Shown here piece after piece: positions 34,501-42,904 of a stretch of 51,727 bases of DNA. Source of the DNA: Paludibacteraceae bacterium (GTDB lineage: Bacteria > Bacteroidota > Bacteroidia > Bacteroidales > Paludibacteraceae); assembly GCA_017480285.1 (NCBI GenBank), contig JAFVAX010000031.1:1-51727 (forward strand), written 5' to 3'. The number at the start of each line of letters is the position of its first letter. Within the stretch, counting starts at the first letter, position 1. A program made the translations under genes and the position numbers. The notes beneath the pieces were generated by a model. That model worked only from the letters and a program-made list of their open reading frames with translations, was not told the DNA's origin and did not search any database.

Positions 34501-35871
34501 TTAAATTTTTTCTACAAGTTGTTGCATATTTACTTGCATTTGTTCGCCTGACTGCATATTTTTCAGATTGACAGTATTGTTTTGCATTTCCGTTTCGCCA
34601 ACCACAGCCACAAACTGTATCTGCTGACGATTGGCATAATCCATTTGTTTCTTAATCTTACAGACATCTGGATAGACTTCCGCATTAACGCCTCTACTGC
34701 GTAATTCTTCAGCCCAACGAAAAGCATATTTCCGCTCCTTCTCACCAAAATGTGCAAACATTATACAAGTTTTTTCAACGCTTGTTTCAGGATAGAGATT
34801 AAGTTGGTTGAGCACATCATAAATGCGGTCTGCACCAAAACTTATTCCCACGCCCGAAACACCCGGCATACCAAAGATGCCTGTCAGGTTGTCGTATCTG
34901 CCACCACCTGTTATGCTACCAATCTCCACATCAAGGGCTTTGACTTCAAAGATAGCACCTGTGTAATAGTTAAGTCCTCGTGCAAGAGTGAGGTCTATCT
35001 CTATACTAAAACCGCCGTCGTCTTGCTCTGCCTGACAAGCTTCTGCGGTAAGAGCTAATATCTGCTCCAATTCCTCTATTCCTTTAAGTCCTACCAATGA
35101 GTCTTTTAATACCTCTTTAAGCGTTTGCAGTTTCTTCTCGTTACTGCCTTCCATATTGAATATAGGTTGCAATTTATCAACTGCTTCTGTTGTCAAGCCC
35201 TTATCAAGCAATTCTTCATTGACTTTCTCAAGACCCATCTTGTCAAGTTTGTCGATAGCAACAGTTATGTCAGTCAATTTGTCGGGCATACCGATAAGTT
35301 CAGCAATACCTGCAAGTATCTTCCTGTTGTTAAGTTTCAGGCATACTCTTATACCTAAACTCTTATATACTTGCTTAACTATACTTATCAGTTCTGCTTC
35401 GCATAGTAACGAATCTGTACCGACGACATCCACATCGCACTGATAGAACTCGCGGTATCTGCCTTTTTGTGGTCTGTCGGCACGCCATACAGGTTGAATC
35501 TGATAGCGGCGGAAAGGAAAAACAATCTTTTCTCGGTTCTGCACTACAAATCGTGCAAAAGGCACTGTCAGGTCATAGCGCAGTCCTTTTTCAGAGACAA
35601 GTTTATTTGCGCTGTTCGATGTCAAATCACTTGCACTATTGGATGTAAGCGCAGAGAGCCAATCGCCTGAATTGAGAATCTTAAACAGCAGTTTATCACC
35701 TTCTTCGCCATACTTGCCCATGAGCGTTGAGAGGTTTTCCATAGCAGGTGTCTCAATCTGCTGAAAACCATAGGTGCGGAAAACTTTTTTCAAAGTATCA
35801 AAAATATAAGTGCGTTTCGCCATCTCCTCAGGCGTAAAATCGCGCGTCCCTTTTGGAATTGAAGGTTTCAT
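34501..35871 (-). CDS. hisS: Histidine--tRNA ligase
   Basis: HisRS, a class II aminoacyl-tRNA synthetase, 456 residues. Motif 1 lies in the [20 protein letters not shown] region (from about 37), motif 2 in [20 protein letters not shown] (about 120-139), the His-specific loop in [14 protein letters not shown], and motif 3 in [18 protein letters not shown]-terminal anticodon-binding domain begins near 365. Between GDWLSA and [17 protein letters not shown] there is a short tandem duplication (LTSNSAS then LTSNSAN). This part of the chain is a variable insertion in Bacteroidota HisRS. The gene lies 20 bp after waaA in the same direction. Confidence 0.97.
   Translation of the reverse strand: MKPSIPKGTRDFTPEEMAKRTYIFDTLKKVFRTYGFQQIETPAMENLSTLMGKYGEEGDKLLFKILNSGDWLSALTSNSASDLTSNSANKLVSEKGLRYDLTVPFARFVVQNREKIVFPFRRYQIQPVWRADRPQKGRYREFYQCDVDVVGTDSLLCEAELISIVKQVYKSLGIRVCLKLNNRKILAGIAELIGMPDKLTDITVAIDKLDKMGLEKVNEELLDKGLTTEAVDKLQPIFNMEGSNEKKLQTLKEVLKDSLVGLKGIEELEQILALTAEACQAEQDDGGFSIEIDLTLARGLNYYTGAIFEVKALDVEIGSITGGGRYDNLTGIFGMPGVSGVGISFGADRIYDVLNQLNLYPETSVEKTCIMFAHFGEKERKYAFRWAEELRSRGVNAEVYPDVCKIKKQMDYANRQQIQFVAVVGETEMQNNTVNLKNMQSGEQMQVNMQQLVEKI
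35609..35656 (-). repeat. 24-bp in-frame tandem duplication in hisS
   Basis: Two diverged 24-bp units (35609-35632, 35633-35656) encode SASDLTSN and [12 protein letters not shown] octapeptides flanked by LTSNSA repeats. The size is a multiple of three and the frame is preserved. Confidence 0.55.
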
Positions 35872-35891
35872 ATTTAGTTGACAATTGATAG

Positions 35892-37103
35892 TTAATAATT
35901 GATATCATCAGTAAGTATGCTATAAATTCTCTCTGCGCTGTCTTGTTCGGAAAGGACAAAGTTTTTGGCACTTCCACCCATCATCGCTTGCTCACTAAAG
36001 CAAGTATCTAACGCTGTTTTAAGTGTTTTATAGTTTTTTATAGGAATAGCAGCCTGAGCTTCAATAAGACCCTCTGCCTCACGAAAACGATGATAGTTAG
36101 GTCCAAAGCATACGGGTATGCCATACGCAGCCGCCTCAAGAGTATTATGTATGCCCACTCCAAAGCCGCCACCTATATATGCCACCTGACCATATCTGTA
36201 TAACTGCGACAAGACACCTATTGTATCAACAAGCAACACACGGCAAGATGAGATGTTTTGTTCTGTCAGTTCAGTATATCTCAATATTCTGCCCTCAAAC
36301 ATATTAAACAAGAAATGAAGATGTTTCTCGTCAATCTCATGAGGAGCAAGAATAAGATATAAGTCAGGATTTTCCTTCCAATAGCGATAAAGCAGTTTCT
36401 CATCAGGCATCCAAGTGCTACCTGCGACAAGTACCTGTCTCAAATTGGCAAACTTGCCTACCAATGGTTGGTCGGCATCTCTTTTTGCCACTTGCAACAC
36501 CCTATTAAAACGAGGATCGCCTACTATAGCAGTGTTGGTTATACCATACTGATGCAAAAGAAGTTCTGACTGCTTATCTTGAACTAAAACTTGTGTGAAA
36601 CATTTGAGCAGGCGACGATACCACCACCCTACTACGGGTTTGAAAAATGCTTGATTCTTACGAAATATAGAGGCAACACTATATGTAGGTATTGCGCGTT
36701 TTTTCAATTCCTTTAGATATGCCGGCCAAAATTCATATTTGACAAATACTGCTAATTCCGGTTGAACCATATCCAAAAAACGACGCACCCGCCTACGAGT
36801 TGCAAAAGGCAGATATGCCACTATATCCGCACCATCGTAATCTTTTCGAAGTTCGTAACCAGATGGAGAAAAGAAGGTTAGCAACACTTTTTTGTCTGGT
36901 TGGCGCAACCTAAATAACTCTATTACAGGCCGAATCTGTTCGAACTCACCAACAGATGCGGCGTGAAACCATACATAACCCGTGCCCTTTTCCGACACCT
37001 TCTCTGATATAGAAGCAAGCGTCTGACGCTCACCTCTTATAAGCAACTTTGCTTTCTTGTTAAACAAAGCCGCAATTCGCAATATAAATAAATAAAACCA
37101 CAT
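35892..37103 (-). CDS. waaA: Kdo transferase WaaA
   Basis: 3-deoxy-D-manno-octulosonic acid transferase, which adds Kdo to lipid A precursor at the inner membrane (family GT30), 403 residues from the ATG at 37103. An upstream in-frame ATG at 37181 would add 26 residues but lies above the TATCTTTG box, so I prefer the shorter form. Features are the N-terminal membrane-associated helix ([14 protein letters not shown]), [57 protein letters not shown] and the nucleotide-sugar motif [21 protein letters not shown]. It is the first gene of waaA-hisS-endonuclease and is divergent from tsaD. Confidence 0.94.
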   Translation of the reverse strand: MWFYLFILRIAALFNKKAKLLIRGERQTLASISEKVSEKGTGYVWFHAASVGEFEQIRPVIELFRLRQPDKKVLLTFFSPSGYELRKDYDGADIVAYLPFATRRRVRRFLDMVQPELAVFVKYEFWPAYLKELKKRAIPTYSVASIFRKNQAFFKPVVGWWYRRLLKCFTQVLVQDKQSELLLHQYGITNTAIVGDPRFNRVLQVAKRDADQPLVGKFANLRQVLVAGSTWMPDEKLLYRYWKENPDLYLILAPHEIDEKHLHFLFNMFEGRILRYTELTEQNISSCRVLLVDTIGVLSQLYRYGQVAYIGGGFGVGIHNTLEAAAYGIPVCFGPNYHRFREAEGLIEAQAAIPIKNYKTLKTALDTCFSEQAMMGGSAKNFVLSEQDSAERIYSILTDDINY

Positions 37104-37110
37104 TTTCCTA

Positions 37111-37149
37111 CAAAGATACAAATAATTCCGCAATTTTTTTGTATATTTG
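37111..37149. promoter_or_regulatory. Divergent waaA/tsaD promoter region
   Basis: A minus-strand TATCTTTG box (37111-37118) lies just above the waaA ATG and a plus-strand TATATTTG box (37142-37149) 35 bp before the tsaD ATG. Neither has a clear TTTG partner at 20 bp. The waaA box would give an almost leaderless message. Confidence 0.55.
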
Positions 37150-37184
37150 CAAAAAATTATGAATAAAGATAGGAAAAACATACA

Positions 37185-38201
37185 ATGATAAACATTTTAG
37201 CAATTGAAAGTTCGTGCGATGATACGAGTGCCGCAGTGCTTCAAGACGGCATATTAAAATCTAATGTAACAGCCTCGCAGAAGGTTCACGAAGAATATGG
37301 TGGTGTGGTACCCGAACTTGCATCTCGCGCTCATCAGCAGAACATTGTGCCCGTTGTTGATACCGCTCTTAAACGGGCAGGCATCACTGCCAAAGACCTT
37401 TCGGCAATAGCTTTCACACGAGGTCCCGGGCTACTTGGCAGCTTGCTTGTAGGTACAAGTTTTGCCAAAGGTATGGCTCTCGCTCTTGACATACCACTCG
37501 TAGAGGTCAACCACCTGCAAGGGCATATAATGGCTCATTTCGTTTCTGAAGGCAAACCCGAAGAAAAGCATCCACACTATCCGTTCATTTGTCTGCTTGT
37601 CAGCGGAGGCAACTCACAGTTAGTCAAGGTCAATGCGTACAATGATATGCAGATTTTAGGACAAACAATCGACGACGCAGCAGGTGAGGCGTTCGACAAA
37701 TGTGCCAAAGTAATGGGACTACCATACCCGGGAGGACCGATCATTGACAGACTTGCCAAAGAAGGTAATCCACACGCTTTTCATTTTGCCGAACCGCATG
37801 TACCCGGATATGACTATAGTTTTTCCGGACTGAAAACATCTTTTCTGTATTTCCTACGGGACAACCTCAAGGAAAACTCTGATTTCATCGAAGAGAACAA
37901 AACTGACCTTTGTGCATCGTTGCAATTCACCATTATTGACATACTTATGAAGCAACTCGTCAGGGTAACAAAAGAGACAAACATTCGTGAAGTGGCAGTT
38001 GCCGGCGGTGTGAGTGCCAACAGCGGACTTCGTAGGACAATGCTCGACTATGGCAAACGATATGGTTGGAAAGTATATATACCGCCATTCTCCTTCACTA
38101 CCGACAATGCTGCTATGATAGCACAAGCAGGTTACTTCAAGTATCTTGACCACGATTTTTGCTCCATTGACGCTCTACCTTTTGCAAGAACGGTAATTTA
38201 A
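37185..38201 (+). CDS. tsaD: tRNA N6-adenosine threonylcarbamoyltransferase TsaD
   Basis: TsaD transfers the threonylcarbamoyl group to A37 of ANN-decoding tRNAs (t6A), acting with TsaB and TsaE. 338 residues in the ASKHA fold: ILAIESSCDDTSAAVL at the N-terminus, metal ligands H110 and H114 in VNHLQGHIMAH, LLVSGGNSQLV, DDAAGEAFDKCAKVMGLPYPGGP, VAGGVSANSGLR and the third metal ligand in FTTDNAAMIA. It is followed 3 bp later by the exosortase-like gene on the same strand. Confidence 0.97.
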   Translation: MINILAIESSCDDTSAAVLQDGILKSNVTASQKVHEEYGGVVPELASRAHQQNIVPVVDTALKRAGITAKDLSAIAFTRGPGLLGSLLVGTSFAKGMALALDIPLVEVNHLQGHIMAHFVSEGKPEEKHPHYPFICLLVSGGNSQLVKVNAYNDMQILGQTIDDAAGEAFDKCAKVMGLPYPGGPIIDRLAKEGNPHAFHFAEPHVPGYDYSFSGLKTSFLYFLRDNLKENSDFIEENKTDLCASLQFTIIDILMKQLVRVTKETNIREVAVAGGVSANSGLRRTMLDYGKRYGWKVYIPPFSFTTDNAAMIAQAGYFKYLDHDFCSIDALPFARTVI

Positions 38202-38204
38202 CTT

Positions 38205-38768
38205 ATGAGAAAAATAATAGATATATTAAAAGAACAGGCAGACATTATAATTTTCATAGTGGTTATGCTTTGTGCCAACTGGCTCTGGAAACTATGTATC
38301 GATGGAGAAGAGGCTACAGGCATAGTCTATTTCTTAGGGTTGGATGTATCCTCTTTTTTCCATTTTTTTGCCAAAACACTAACACGAGAAGTATATGCTA
38401 TTATGCACCATTTTCTGCCGGCATTGGTAATGTCAAGCGATGTAAAACTATCATTTACCGATAGTTCGTTTGGCTCACACACCGCTTGGACTTGCACAGC
38501 CGTCAAGCAGTCGTTCATCTGGATTTGCATAATGATTTTCTCTCGTGGCAGCTGGAAACACAAACTTTGGTACATTCCCCTTGGAATACTTTGTTTCCAC
38601 ATTATCAATATAATAAGACTTTGTATATTGACCTACATCGTCGGGTATCAGCATGAGCTTTTCGACTTATTCCATCTCTATATACTTAAATATATGTTCT
38701 ATTTCCTTATGTTCTTAATTTGGGTATTATGGAATGAGAAATTTGGAACAAGGTATGAAAAATTGTAA
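38205..38768 (+). CDS. Exosortase/archaeosortase-family membrane protein
   Basis: A 187-residue polytopic membrane protein with the signature of the exosortase superfamily of membrane transpeptidases. A Cys lies in AWTCTAVKQS (C97), an Arg in IINIIRLCILTYI (R138) and a His in FDLFHLYILKYMFYF (H157), spaced like the Cys-Arg-His catalytic set. Family members cut and reattach proteins bearing a C-terminal motif-helix-basic signal, usually in organisms producing exopolysaccharide. No such target is evident in this window. It starts 3 bp after tsaD and ends 17 bp before a MATE gene, so it is in the same operon. The call rests on the triad, size and topology; which Bacteroidota subfamily it belongs to is not settled. 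Confidence 0.8.
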   Translation: MRKIIDILKEQADIIIFIVVMLCANWLWKLCIDGEEATGIVYFLGLDVSSFFHFFAKTLTREVYAIMHHFLPALVMSSDVKLSFTDSSFGSHTAWTCTAVKQSFIWICIMIFSRGSWKHKLWYIPLGILCFHIINIIRLCILTYIVGYQHELFDLFHLYILKYMFYFLMFLIWVLWNEKFGTRYEKL

Positions 38769-38790
38769 ATTGTGAATTGTGAATTGTGAA
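38764..38790 (+). repeat. TTGTGAA heptamer repeats at the MATE gene start
   Basis: One diverged (TTGTAAA) and three perfect TTGTGAA copies lie between the exosortase stop and the MATE gene. The last copy supplies the probable GTG start codon. Related AATTGTGAATTG stretches occur at 7830-7846, 16827-16840 and 32366-32386. Confidence 0.65.
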
Positions 38791-40090
38791 TGCCACCCAA
38801 ATAAATAAGGAAATTCTACGCTTGGCGATACCATCCATTCTTGCCAACATAACCATACCGCTTGTAGGTTTGGTGGATACAGCCGTTGTAGGACATATCG
38901 GCAATGCCGTTGCTATTGGCGGTATCGCTATAGGCTCTATGCTTTTCGACTTGCTGTATTGGAATTTTGGCTTTTTGCGTGTAGGTACAAGCGGACTGAC
39001 AGCACAAGCGTATGGCAGAAACGACCAATCAACACAAGTTCGTTTGTTACACCAGAGTGTTCTGACAGCTGTCGTTGCAGCACTGATAATATGGCTGTTG
39101 CAGTACTTATTTTTAGAAGTGGTGATGCTACTCATGCCTTGTAGCAACGATGTGGCACAAATAGCAAAACACTATTTCTATATACGAATATGGGCTGCTC
39201 CCGCCACACTCTCACTTATGGCACTTCGAGGCTGGTTTATCGGCATGCAAAACACTTTCGCCACTATGATTATCGACTTGACTGTCAATGTGGTCAATAT
39301 AGTTGCAAGCGTAGGGTTCGCATTTTATACAAAAGCCGGTGTACTGGGTGTTGCTTGGGGTACACTCGTTGCGCAATATAGCGGACTGTTGGTAGCGGTA
39401 ATGATACTTGCCGTTAAATATAAATTCGTATGGAAACGCCTTCCTACAAGCACGCTTATACAAGATACTAAGATGCTGTTCCGTCTAAACGGTAACTTGT
39501 TTATCCGCTCTTTGTGCTTTATGGTAGTGTATATCGGCTTTACTTCCCTCTCATCCTCGTATGGCGATACCGAACTCGCAATAGCAAGTATCATTATGAA
39601 ACTGTTTATGCTTTTCTCTTATTTCACCGACGGCTTTGCATACGCCGCTGAAGCAATGACAGGACGGTTCATAGGACTAAAAAATTTTGACGACCTCAAA
39701 AAAACCATCTCTTGGCTTATCGTTTGGACTCTTTTTATAAGCATTATATGGTCGCTTATCCATATCTTTTGGGCAAAAGATATGATTTACCTCCTCACCT
39801 CGGATATTGAATTGGCAGCCTCGTCAATGCAATACAAACTTTGGATAATAACGATGCCACTTCTTGGTGGTTTGGCATTTCTTTGGGATGGAGTGTTTAT
39901 TGGTGCTGCTGACGGCATTTCCGTTAGAAACGCAATGATAGAAGCGGCGCTGGCATTTATCATTGCATATTTGGCACTATTCAAAGCTTGGGGAATCAAT
40001 GCCTTGTATTTGGCATACGCCATGCACCTTTTAGCAAGATCGTTGAGCCTTACAATAAGATACTTTAACAGCACATGGACAAAGGCATAA
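38786..40090 (+). CDS. MATE-family efflux transporter
   Basis: A multidrug and toxin extrusion (MatE) transporter, 434 residues with 12 transmembrane helices in two MatE halves, exchanging Na+ or H+ for organic cations. Typical motifs are ILRLAIPSILANITIPLVGL and VDTAVVGHIG in helix 1 and the second-half equivalents near residue 235. The frame has a stop at 38780. The first usable start is GTG at 38786 inside a heptamer repeat, since the nearby ATG at 38790 is out of frame. It stops 3 bp before the RNase H gene. Substrate unknown. Confidence 0.92.
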   Translation: MNATQINKEILRLAIPSILANITIPLVGLVDTAVVGHIGNAVAIGGIAIGSMLFDLLYWNFGFLRVGTSGLTAQAYGRNDQSTQVRLLHQSVLTAVVAALIIWLLQYLFLEVVMLLMPCSNDVAQIAKHYFYIRIWAAPATLSLMALRGWFIGMQNTFATMIIDLTVNVVNIVASVGFAFYTKAGVLGVAWGTLVAQYSGLLVAVMILAVKYKFVWKRLPTSTLIQDTKMLFRLNGNLFIRSLCFMVVYIGFTSLSSSYGDTELAIASIIMKLFMLFSYFTDGFAYAAEAMTGRFIGLKNFDDLKKTISWLIVWTLFISIIWSLIHIFWAKDMIYLLTSDIELAASSMQYKLWIITMPLLGGLAFLWDGVFIGAADGISVRNAMIEAALAFIIAYLALFKAWGINALYLAYAMHLLARSLSLTIRYFNSTWTKA

Positions 40091-40093
40091 GTT

Positions 40094-40744
40094 ATGAGCA
40101 AAAAACAAAAATACTATACCGTCTGGAATGGCAGAAACACCGGCGTTTTCACTTCTTGGGAAGAGTGCGAAAAACAGGTCTTGGGCTTTGAAGGAGCGCA
40201 ATTTAAGTCATTTCCAACAAAAGAAGAAGCAGAACAAGCCTTCGAACAGAGTGCTGTCGAGTACATCGTTAAAACTAATAACCGACATACAGACTTGCAA
40301 TTTCGGGAACTGCCTGACCCTAAAACCGTTGCACCGTTTGTATATCCATCGCTTGCCGTTGACGCAGCCTGCTCACACAATCCCGGACCGGTAGAATATC
40401 GCGGTGTTGACCCAAACACCGGGAAACAAATTTTCCATGTCGGGCCTTTTCAGAATGGTACAAACAACATCGGCGAGTTTCTTGCACTTGTACACGCTAT
40501 GGCATATATGGAGAAAAAAGGCATCAACTACCCCATTTATTCCGACAGTCGAAATGCCATTCTTTGGATACGACAAGGGAAATGCAAGACCAAATTGAAG
40601 GAAGATAGCCGAAACGCACCTTTGTTTGACCTCATCCGCAGAGCAGAACGATGGCTCAATACACATAATGTAGAAAACTATACCATTCTTAAATGGAATA
40701 CCGAAGAATGGGGCGAAATTCCCGCCGATTTCGGTAGAAAATAA
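40094..40744 (+). CDS. Ribonuclease H with viroplasmin-type N-terminal domain
   Basis: A 216-residue RNase HI that cuts the RNA strand of RNA-DNA hybrids. Residues 6-50 form the caulimovirus VI/viroplasmin domain (YYTVWNGRNTGVFTSWEECE), which binds hybrid duplex. The catalytic domain begins near 85, with acidic residues D90 (LAVDAAC), E128 (NNIGEFLAL), D151 (IYSDSRNA) and D212 (PADFGRK). All four are present. It is the last gene of tsaD-exosortase-MATE-RNase H and is followed by a terminator shared with the tRNA-Leu gene on the other strand. Confidence 0.95.
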   Translation: MSKKQKYYTVWNGRNTGVFTSWEECEKQVLGFEGAQFKSFPTKEEAEQAFEQSAVEYIVKTNNRHTDLQFRELPDPKTVAPFVYPSLAVDAACSHNPGPVEYRGVDPNTGKQIFHVGPFQNGTNNIGEFLALVHAMAYMEKKGINYPIYSDSRNAILWIRQGKCKTKLKEDSRNAPLFDLIRRAERWLNTHNVENYTILKWNTEEWGEIPADFGRK

Positions 40745-40782
40745 TTTACAAAGCAACTTTATCAAACGACTTTCTGAAATAA

Positions 40783-40817
40783 AAAACACCGCTTGTGTAT
40801 TTCACAAACGGAGTTTT
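40783..40817. terminator. Bidirectional terminator between RNase H and tRNA-Leu
   Basis: A stem of 13 pairs with two mismatches (AACACCGCTTGTG with CACAAACGGAGTT), TTTT on the plus side and TTTTTT on the minus side. Confidence 0.8.
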
Positions 40818-40820
40818 CTG

Positions 40821-40902
40821 TACCCAGGGCCGGGGTCGAACCGGCACGGGTCGCCCCACTGGTGTTTGAGACCAGCGCGTCTACCGATTCCGCCACCTGG
40901 GC
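40821..40902 (-). tRNA. tRNA-Leu (anticodon CAA)
   Basis: An 82-nt class II tRNA on the minus strand. Acceptor GCCCAGG pairs with CCTGGGT (one G-U), the discriminator is A, and the anticodon loop CTCAAAC lies between CTGGT and ACCAG. There is a variable arm and the T arm is GCCGGTTCGACCCCGGC. CCA is not encoded. It reads UUG. Confidence 0.96.
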
Positions 40903-41111
40903 ATCGTCAGAATTTTTTCGGACAAAGAATTCTCTCGCAAGCTCGAAAATTAAAGTCCTCAAAAATTCTTCCTCTTGCTCAAAAAACAAGTTTTTTTCGC
41001 ATTTTTGATAACAAAATTATTGTACACCCACTTTCAAAAAACATTGCGAAAACCACATTTTTCTCAAAAGCACTGCAAAAATACTACTTTTTTTTGATTT
41101 TTGCAAATTTA

Positions 41112-41143
41112 TTTGCTATTATACAAAAAAAAAACTAAATTTG
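41112..41143 (+). promoter_or_regulatory. Promoter of the methyltransferase-adenosyltransferase pair
   Basis: TTTG (41112-41115), 20 bp, TAAATTTG (41136-41143). The stretch 40904-41111 holds no gene that I can see, only AT-rich sequence. Confidence 0.83.
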
Positions 41144-41173
41144 TGCGTTTTTAGGACTTATTCAAACATAAAA

Positions 41174-41962
41174 ATGCCTATCTTGAATGCCATATATAGA
41201 ATTGTTTGCTACTTTTGGCATACGCTGACTGCAGTTAATACCGCCGGCTATGGCATTCACTCACCCCTACTTTTCTATTGGACAAGATTTCTCATAAACG
41301 AAACATACCCTTACTATTGTTTCAAAGATATTGAAAATGAGAGAGAAAGACTACTGCGCGCCAAAAAGAAAATTTTTGTTGAAGACTTCGGTACCGGCAA
41401 ATCAGAAGAACGAACACTTAGGCATATCGCACAAACATCACTTATGTCAAAGCAAGAAGCGCAGATACTTTTCAGACTCTTGTATGACTCACAACCTGAA
41501 GCCATACTTGAGTTAGGAACCGACCTCGGCATTACAACAAGTTACATTGCAAAAGCCTGCCCCAAAGCCAAAATAACGACCATGGAAGGCAGTCGTGAAA
41601 TACTCGAAGAAGCCCGGAAAATATGGAAAAAACTCGAAATAAACAACATTACCGCAGTTGAAGGCAATATCGACAACACCCTGCAAGAGTTTGTAAAACA
41701 AGTGGATAAACTTAATTGGGTCATAATCGATGCCAATCATACAGAAAAAGCCACATTAGAGTACTACAAGCAAATACTGCCATTACTGACTGAAAGCAGC
41801 ATTGTAGTTATCGACGACATCTACTATAGCCCGGAAATGCATCGGGCATGGAAAACAATTAGAGACACTGAAGAAGTAACTTGTTCAATCAATCTCTTTG
41901 ATATGGGAATACTTTTTTACAACAAAAACTTACTGCATAAACACTTTAAAATCAGAATATAA
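41174..41962 (+). CDS. Class I SAM-dependent methyltransferase
   Basis: A 262-residue protein with a Rossmann methyltransferase core. Motif I is AILELGTDLGITTSYIA (about 114-130), the acidic residue after strand 2 lies in TTMEGSREIL, and motif IV is WVIIDANHTEK with IVVIDDIYYSPEMHRAW later. This resembles the O-methyltransferase group that methylates small molecules or sugars. The N-terminal 100 residues are unassigned. An in-frame TTG at 41141 lies within the -7 box, so the ATG at 41174 is the start. It is 12 bp ahead of the adenosyltransferase gene. Substrate unknown. Confidence 0.83.
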   Translation: MPILNAIYRIVCYFWHTLTAVNTAGYGIHSPLLFYWTRFLINETYPYYCFKDIENERERLLRAKKKIFVEDFGTGKSEERTLRHIAQTSLMSKQEAQILFRLLYDSQPEAILELGTDLGITTSYIAKACPKAKITTMEGSREILEEARKIWKKLEINNITAVEGNIDNTLQEFVKQVDKLNWVIIDANHTEKATLEYYKQILPLLTESSIVVIDDIYYSPEMHRAWKTIRDTEEVTCSINLFDMGILFYNKNLLHKHFKIRI

Positions 41963-41974
41963 CATCTACCAATT

Positions 41975-42538
41975 ATGAAAATATACACTAAAACCGGTGA
42001 TAAAGGAACTACATCGCTCATAGGAGGAAAACGAGTCAGCAAAGCCTCACTAAGACTCAACTGCTATGGGACTTCCGATGAACTGAACTCTTTTATAGGA
42101 CTGCTTCGGACAAAACTTGAAGGAGAAACACTTCAGGCTGACGTAACACTGCTGAAAATTCAAAACAAACTGTTCAACCTCGGAGCATACCTCGCTACCG
42201 AACCACAAAACAGTGAGGAAACGAAAAATAACAACAAAAAAATCCGGATCGAAGAAAACGATGTCCTTTTTTTAGAGAATGAAATAGATAATCTGTCTGC
42301 CCAATCGGTTGAAATACACAACTTTGTACTACCGGCCGGTTCGGAACAAATTGCACTCTGCCATGTCTGTCGCACAGTATGCAGACGATTAGAACGACTG
42401 ATGGTTGAACTCGCAGAAAATACCGATGTAGAGCAGGCTGCACTCAAATATGTAAACCGACTGAGCGATTTTTTCTTTCAACTCGCACTTTTTTGTACAA
42501 AATGTGAGAAAATAGTACCAAATTTTTGGAACTTGTAA
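41975..42538 (+). CDS. Cob(I)alamin adenosyltransferase (PduO type)
   Basis: A 187-residue ATP:corrinoid adenosyltransferase that makes adenosylcobalamin, the cofactor of enzymes such as methylmalonyl-CoA mutase. The N-terminal ATP-binding signature YTKTGDKGTTSLIGGKRV (residues 4-21) is followed by LRLNCYGTSDELNSFIG. The second conserved region is HVCRTVCRRLERLMVEL (about 130-146), with NRLSDFFFQLALFC near the end. Length and motif order fit the trimeric PduO family rather than CobA or EutT. It shares the promoter at 41112 with the methyltransferase. Confidence 0.95.
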   Translation: MKIYTKTGDKGTTSLIGGKRVSKASLRLNCYGTSDELNSFIGLLRTKLEGETLQADVTLLKIQNKLFNLGAYLATEPQNSEETKNNNKKIRIEENDVLFLENEIDNLSAQSVEIHNFVLPAGSEQIALCHVCRTVCRRLERLMVELAENTDVEQAALKYVNRLSDFFFQLALFCTKCEKIVPNFWNL

Positions 42539-42554
42539 AAAAAATGCAAAAATT

Positions 42555-42586
42555 ATTGTTAAAATAAAATTTTTTTATTATTTTTG
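42555..42586 (+). promoter_or_regulatory. Promoter ahead of the DUF2795-T9SS gene block
   Basis: ATTG (42555-42558), 20 bp, TATTTTTG (42579-42586), 54 bp before the DUF2795 ATG. I see no other consensus promoter before gldN, so it may serve the T9SS genes too. Confidence 0.7.
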
Positions 42587-42640
42587 CAGAAATTTTGTGA
42601 ATTGTATATTTTTGTGAATATTTAAAAAGTAGGTAAAATT

Positions 42641-42862
42641 ATGGTTTGGACGCTGGAATTAGCCTCAAAGTTGGAAGATGCACCATGGCCTGCAACAAAG
42701 GAAGAACTGCTTGATTACGCTGTTCGCACGGGTGCCCCTCTCGAAGTTGTAGAGAACCTCGAAGAGTTGGAGGATGAAGATGAGGTATATGATTCAATTG
42801 AGGACTTATGGCCTGATTACCCCAGTAAAGAAGATTTTTTCTTCGACGAGGAAGAGTATTGA
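42641..42862 (+). CDS. Small acidic DUF2795 protein
   Basis: A 73-residue, highly acidic protein found across Bacteroidota. The conserved body is WTLELASKLEDAPWPATKEE and LLDYAVRTGAPLEVVENLEE, followed by an Asp/Glu-rich tail (SIEDLWPDYPSKEDF). It is cytoplasmic with no membrane segment. Function is unknown. Its position between a strong promoter and porP (42 bp) suggests co-transcription with the secretion genes, but homologues are widespread and a T9SS role is only an inference. Confidence 0.9.
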   Translation: MVWTLELASKLEDAPWPATKEELLDYAVRTGAPLEVVENLEELEDEDEVYDSIEDLWPDYPSKEDFFFDEEEY

Positions 42863-42904
42863 TATTGTGAGTTTCCGAAAAGGAGACTAATATGATTGTC
42901 GGAT

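Noticed and set aside
37104..37181. 26-residue upstream extension of WaaA
   Set aside because: It overlaps the -7 box and is not part of the family N-terminus; the ATG at 37103 fits better.
40904..41111. AT-rich stretch upstream of the methyltransferase as a possible small RNA
   Set aside because: No paired promoter and terminator could be assembled; only the promoter at 41112 is convincing.
41141..41173. TTG start extending the methyltransferase by 11 residues
   Set aside because: The TTG lies inside the TAAATTTG promoter box, so it would be upstream of the transcript start.
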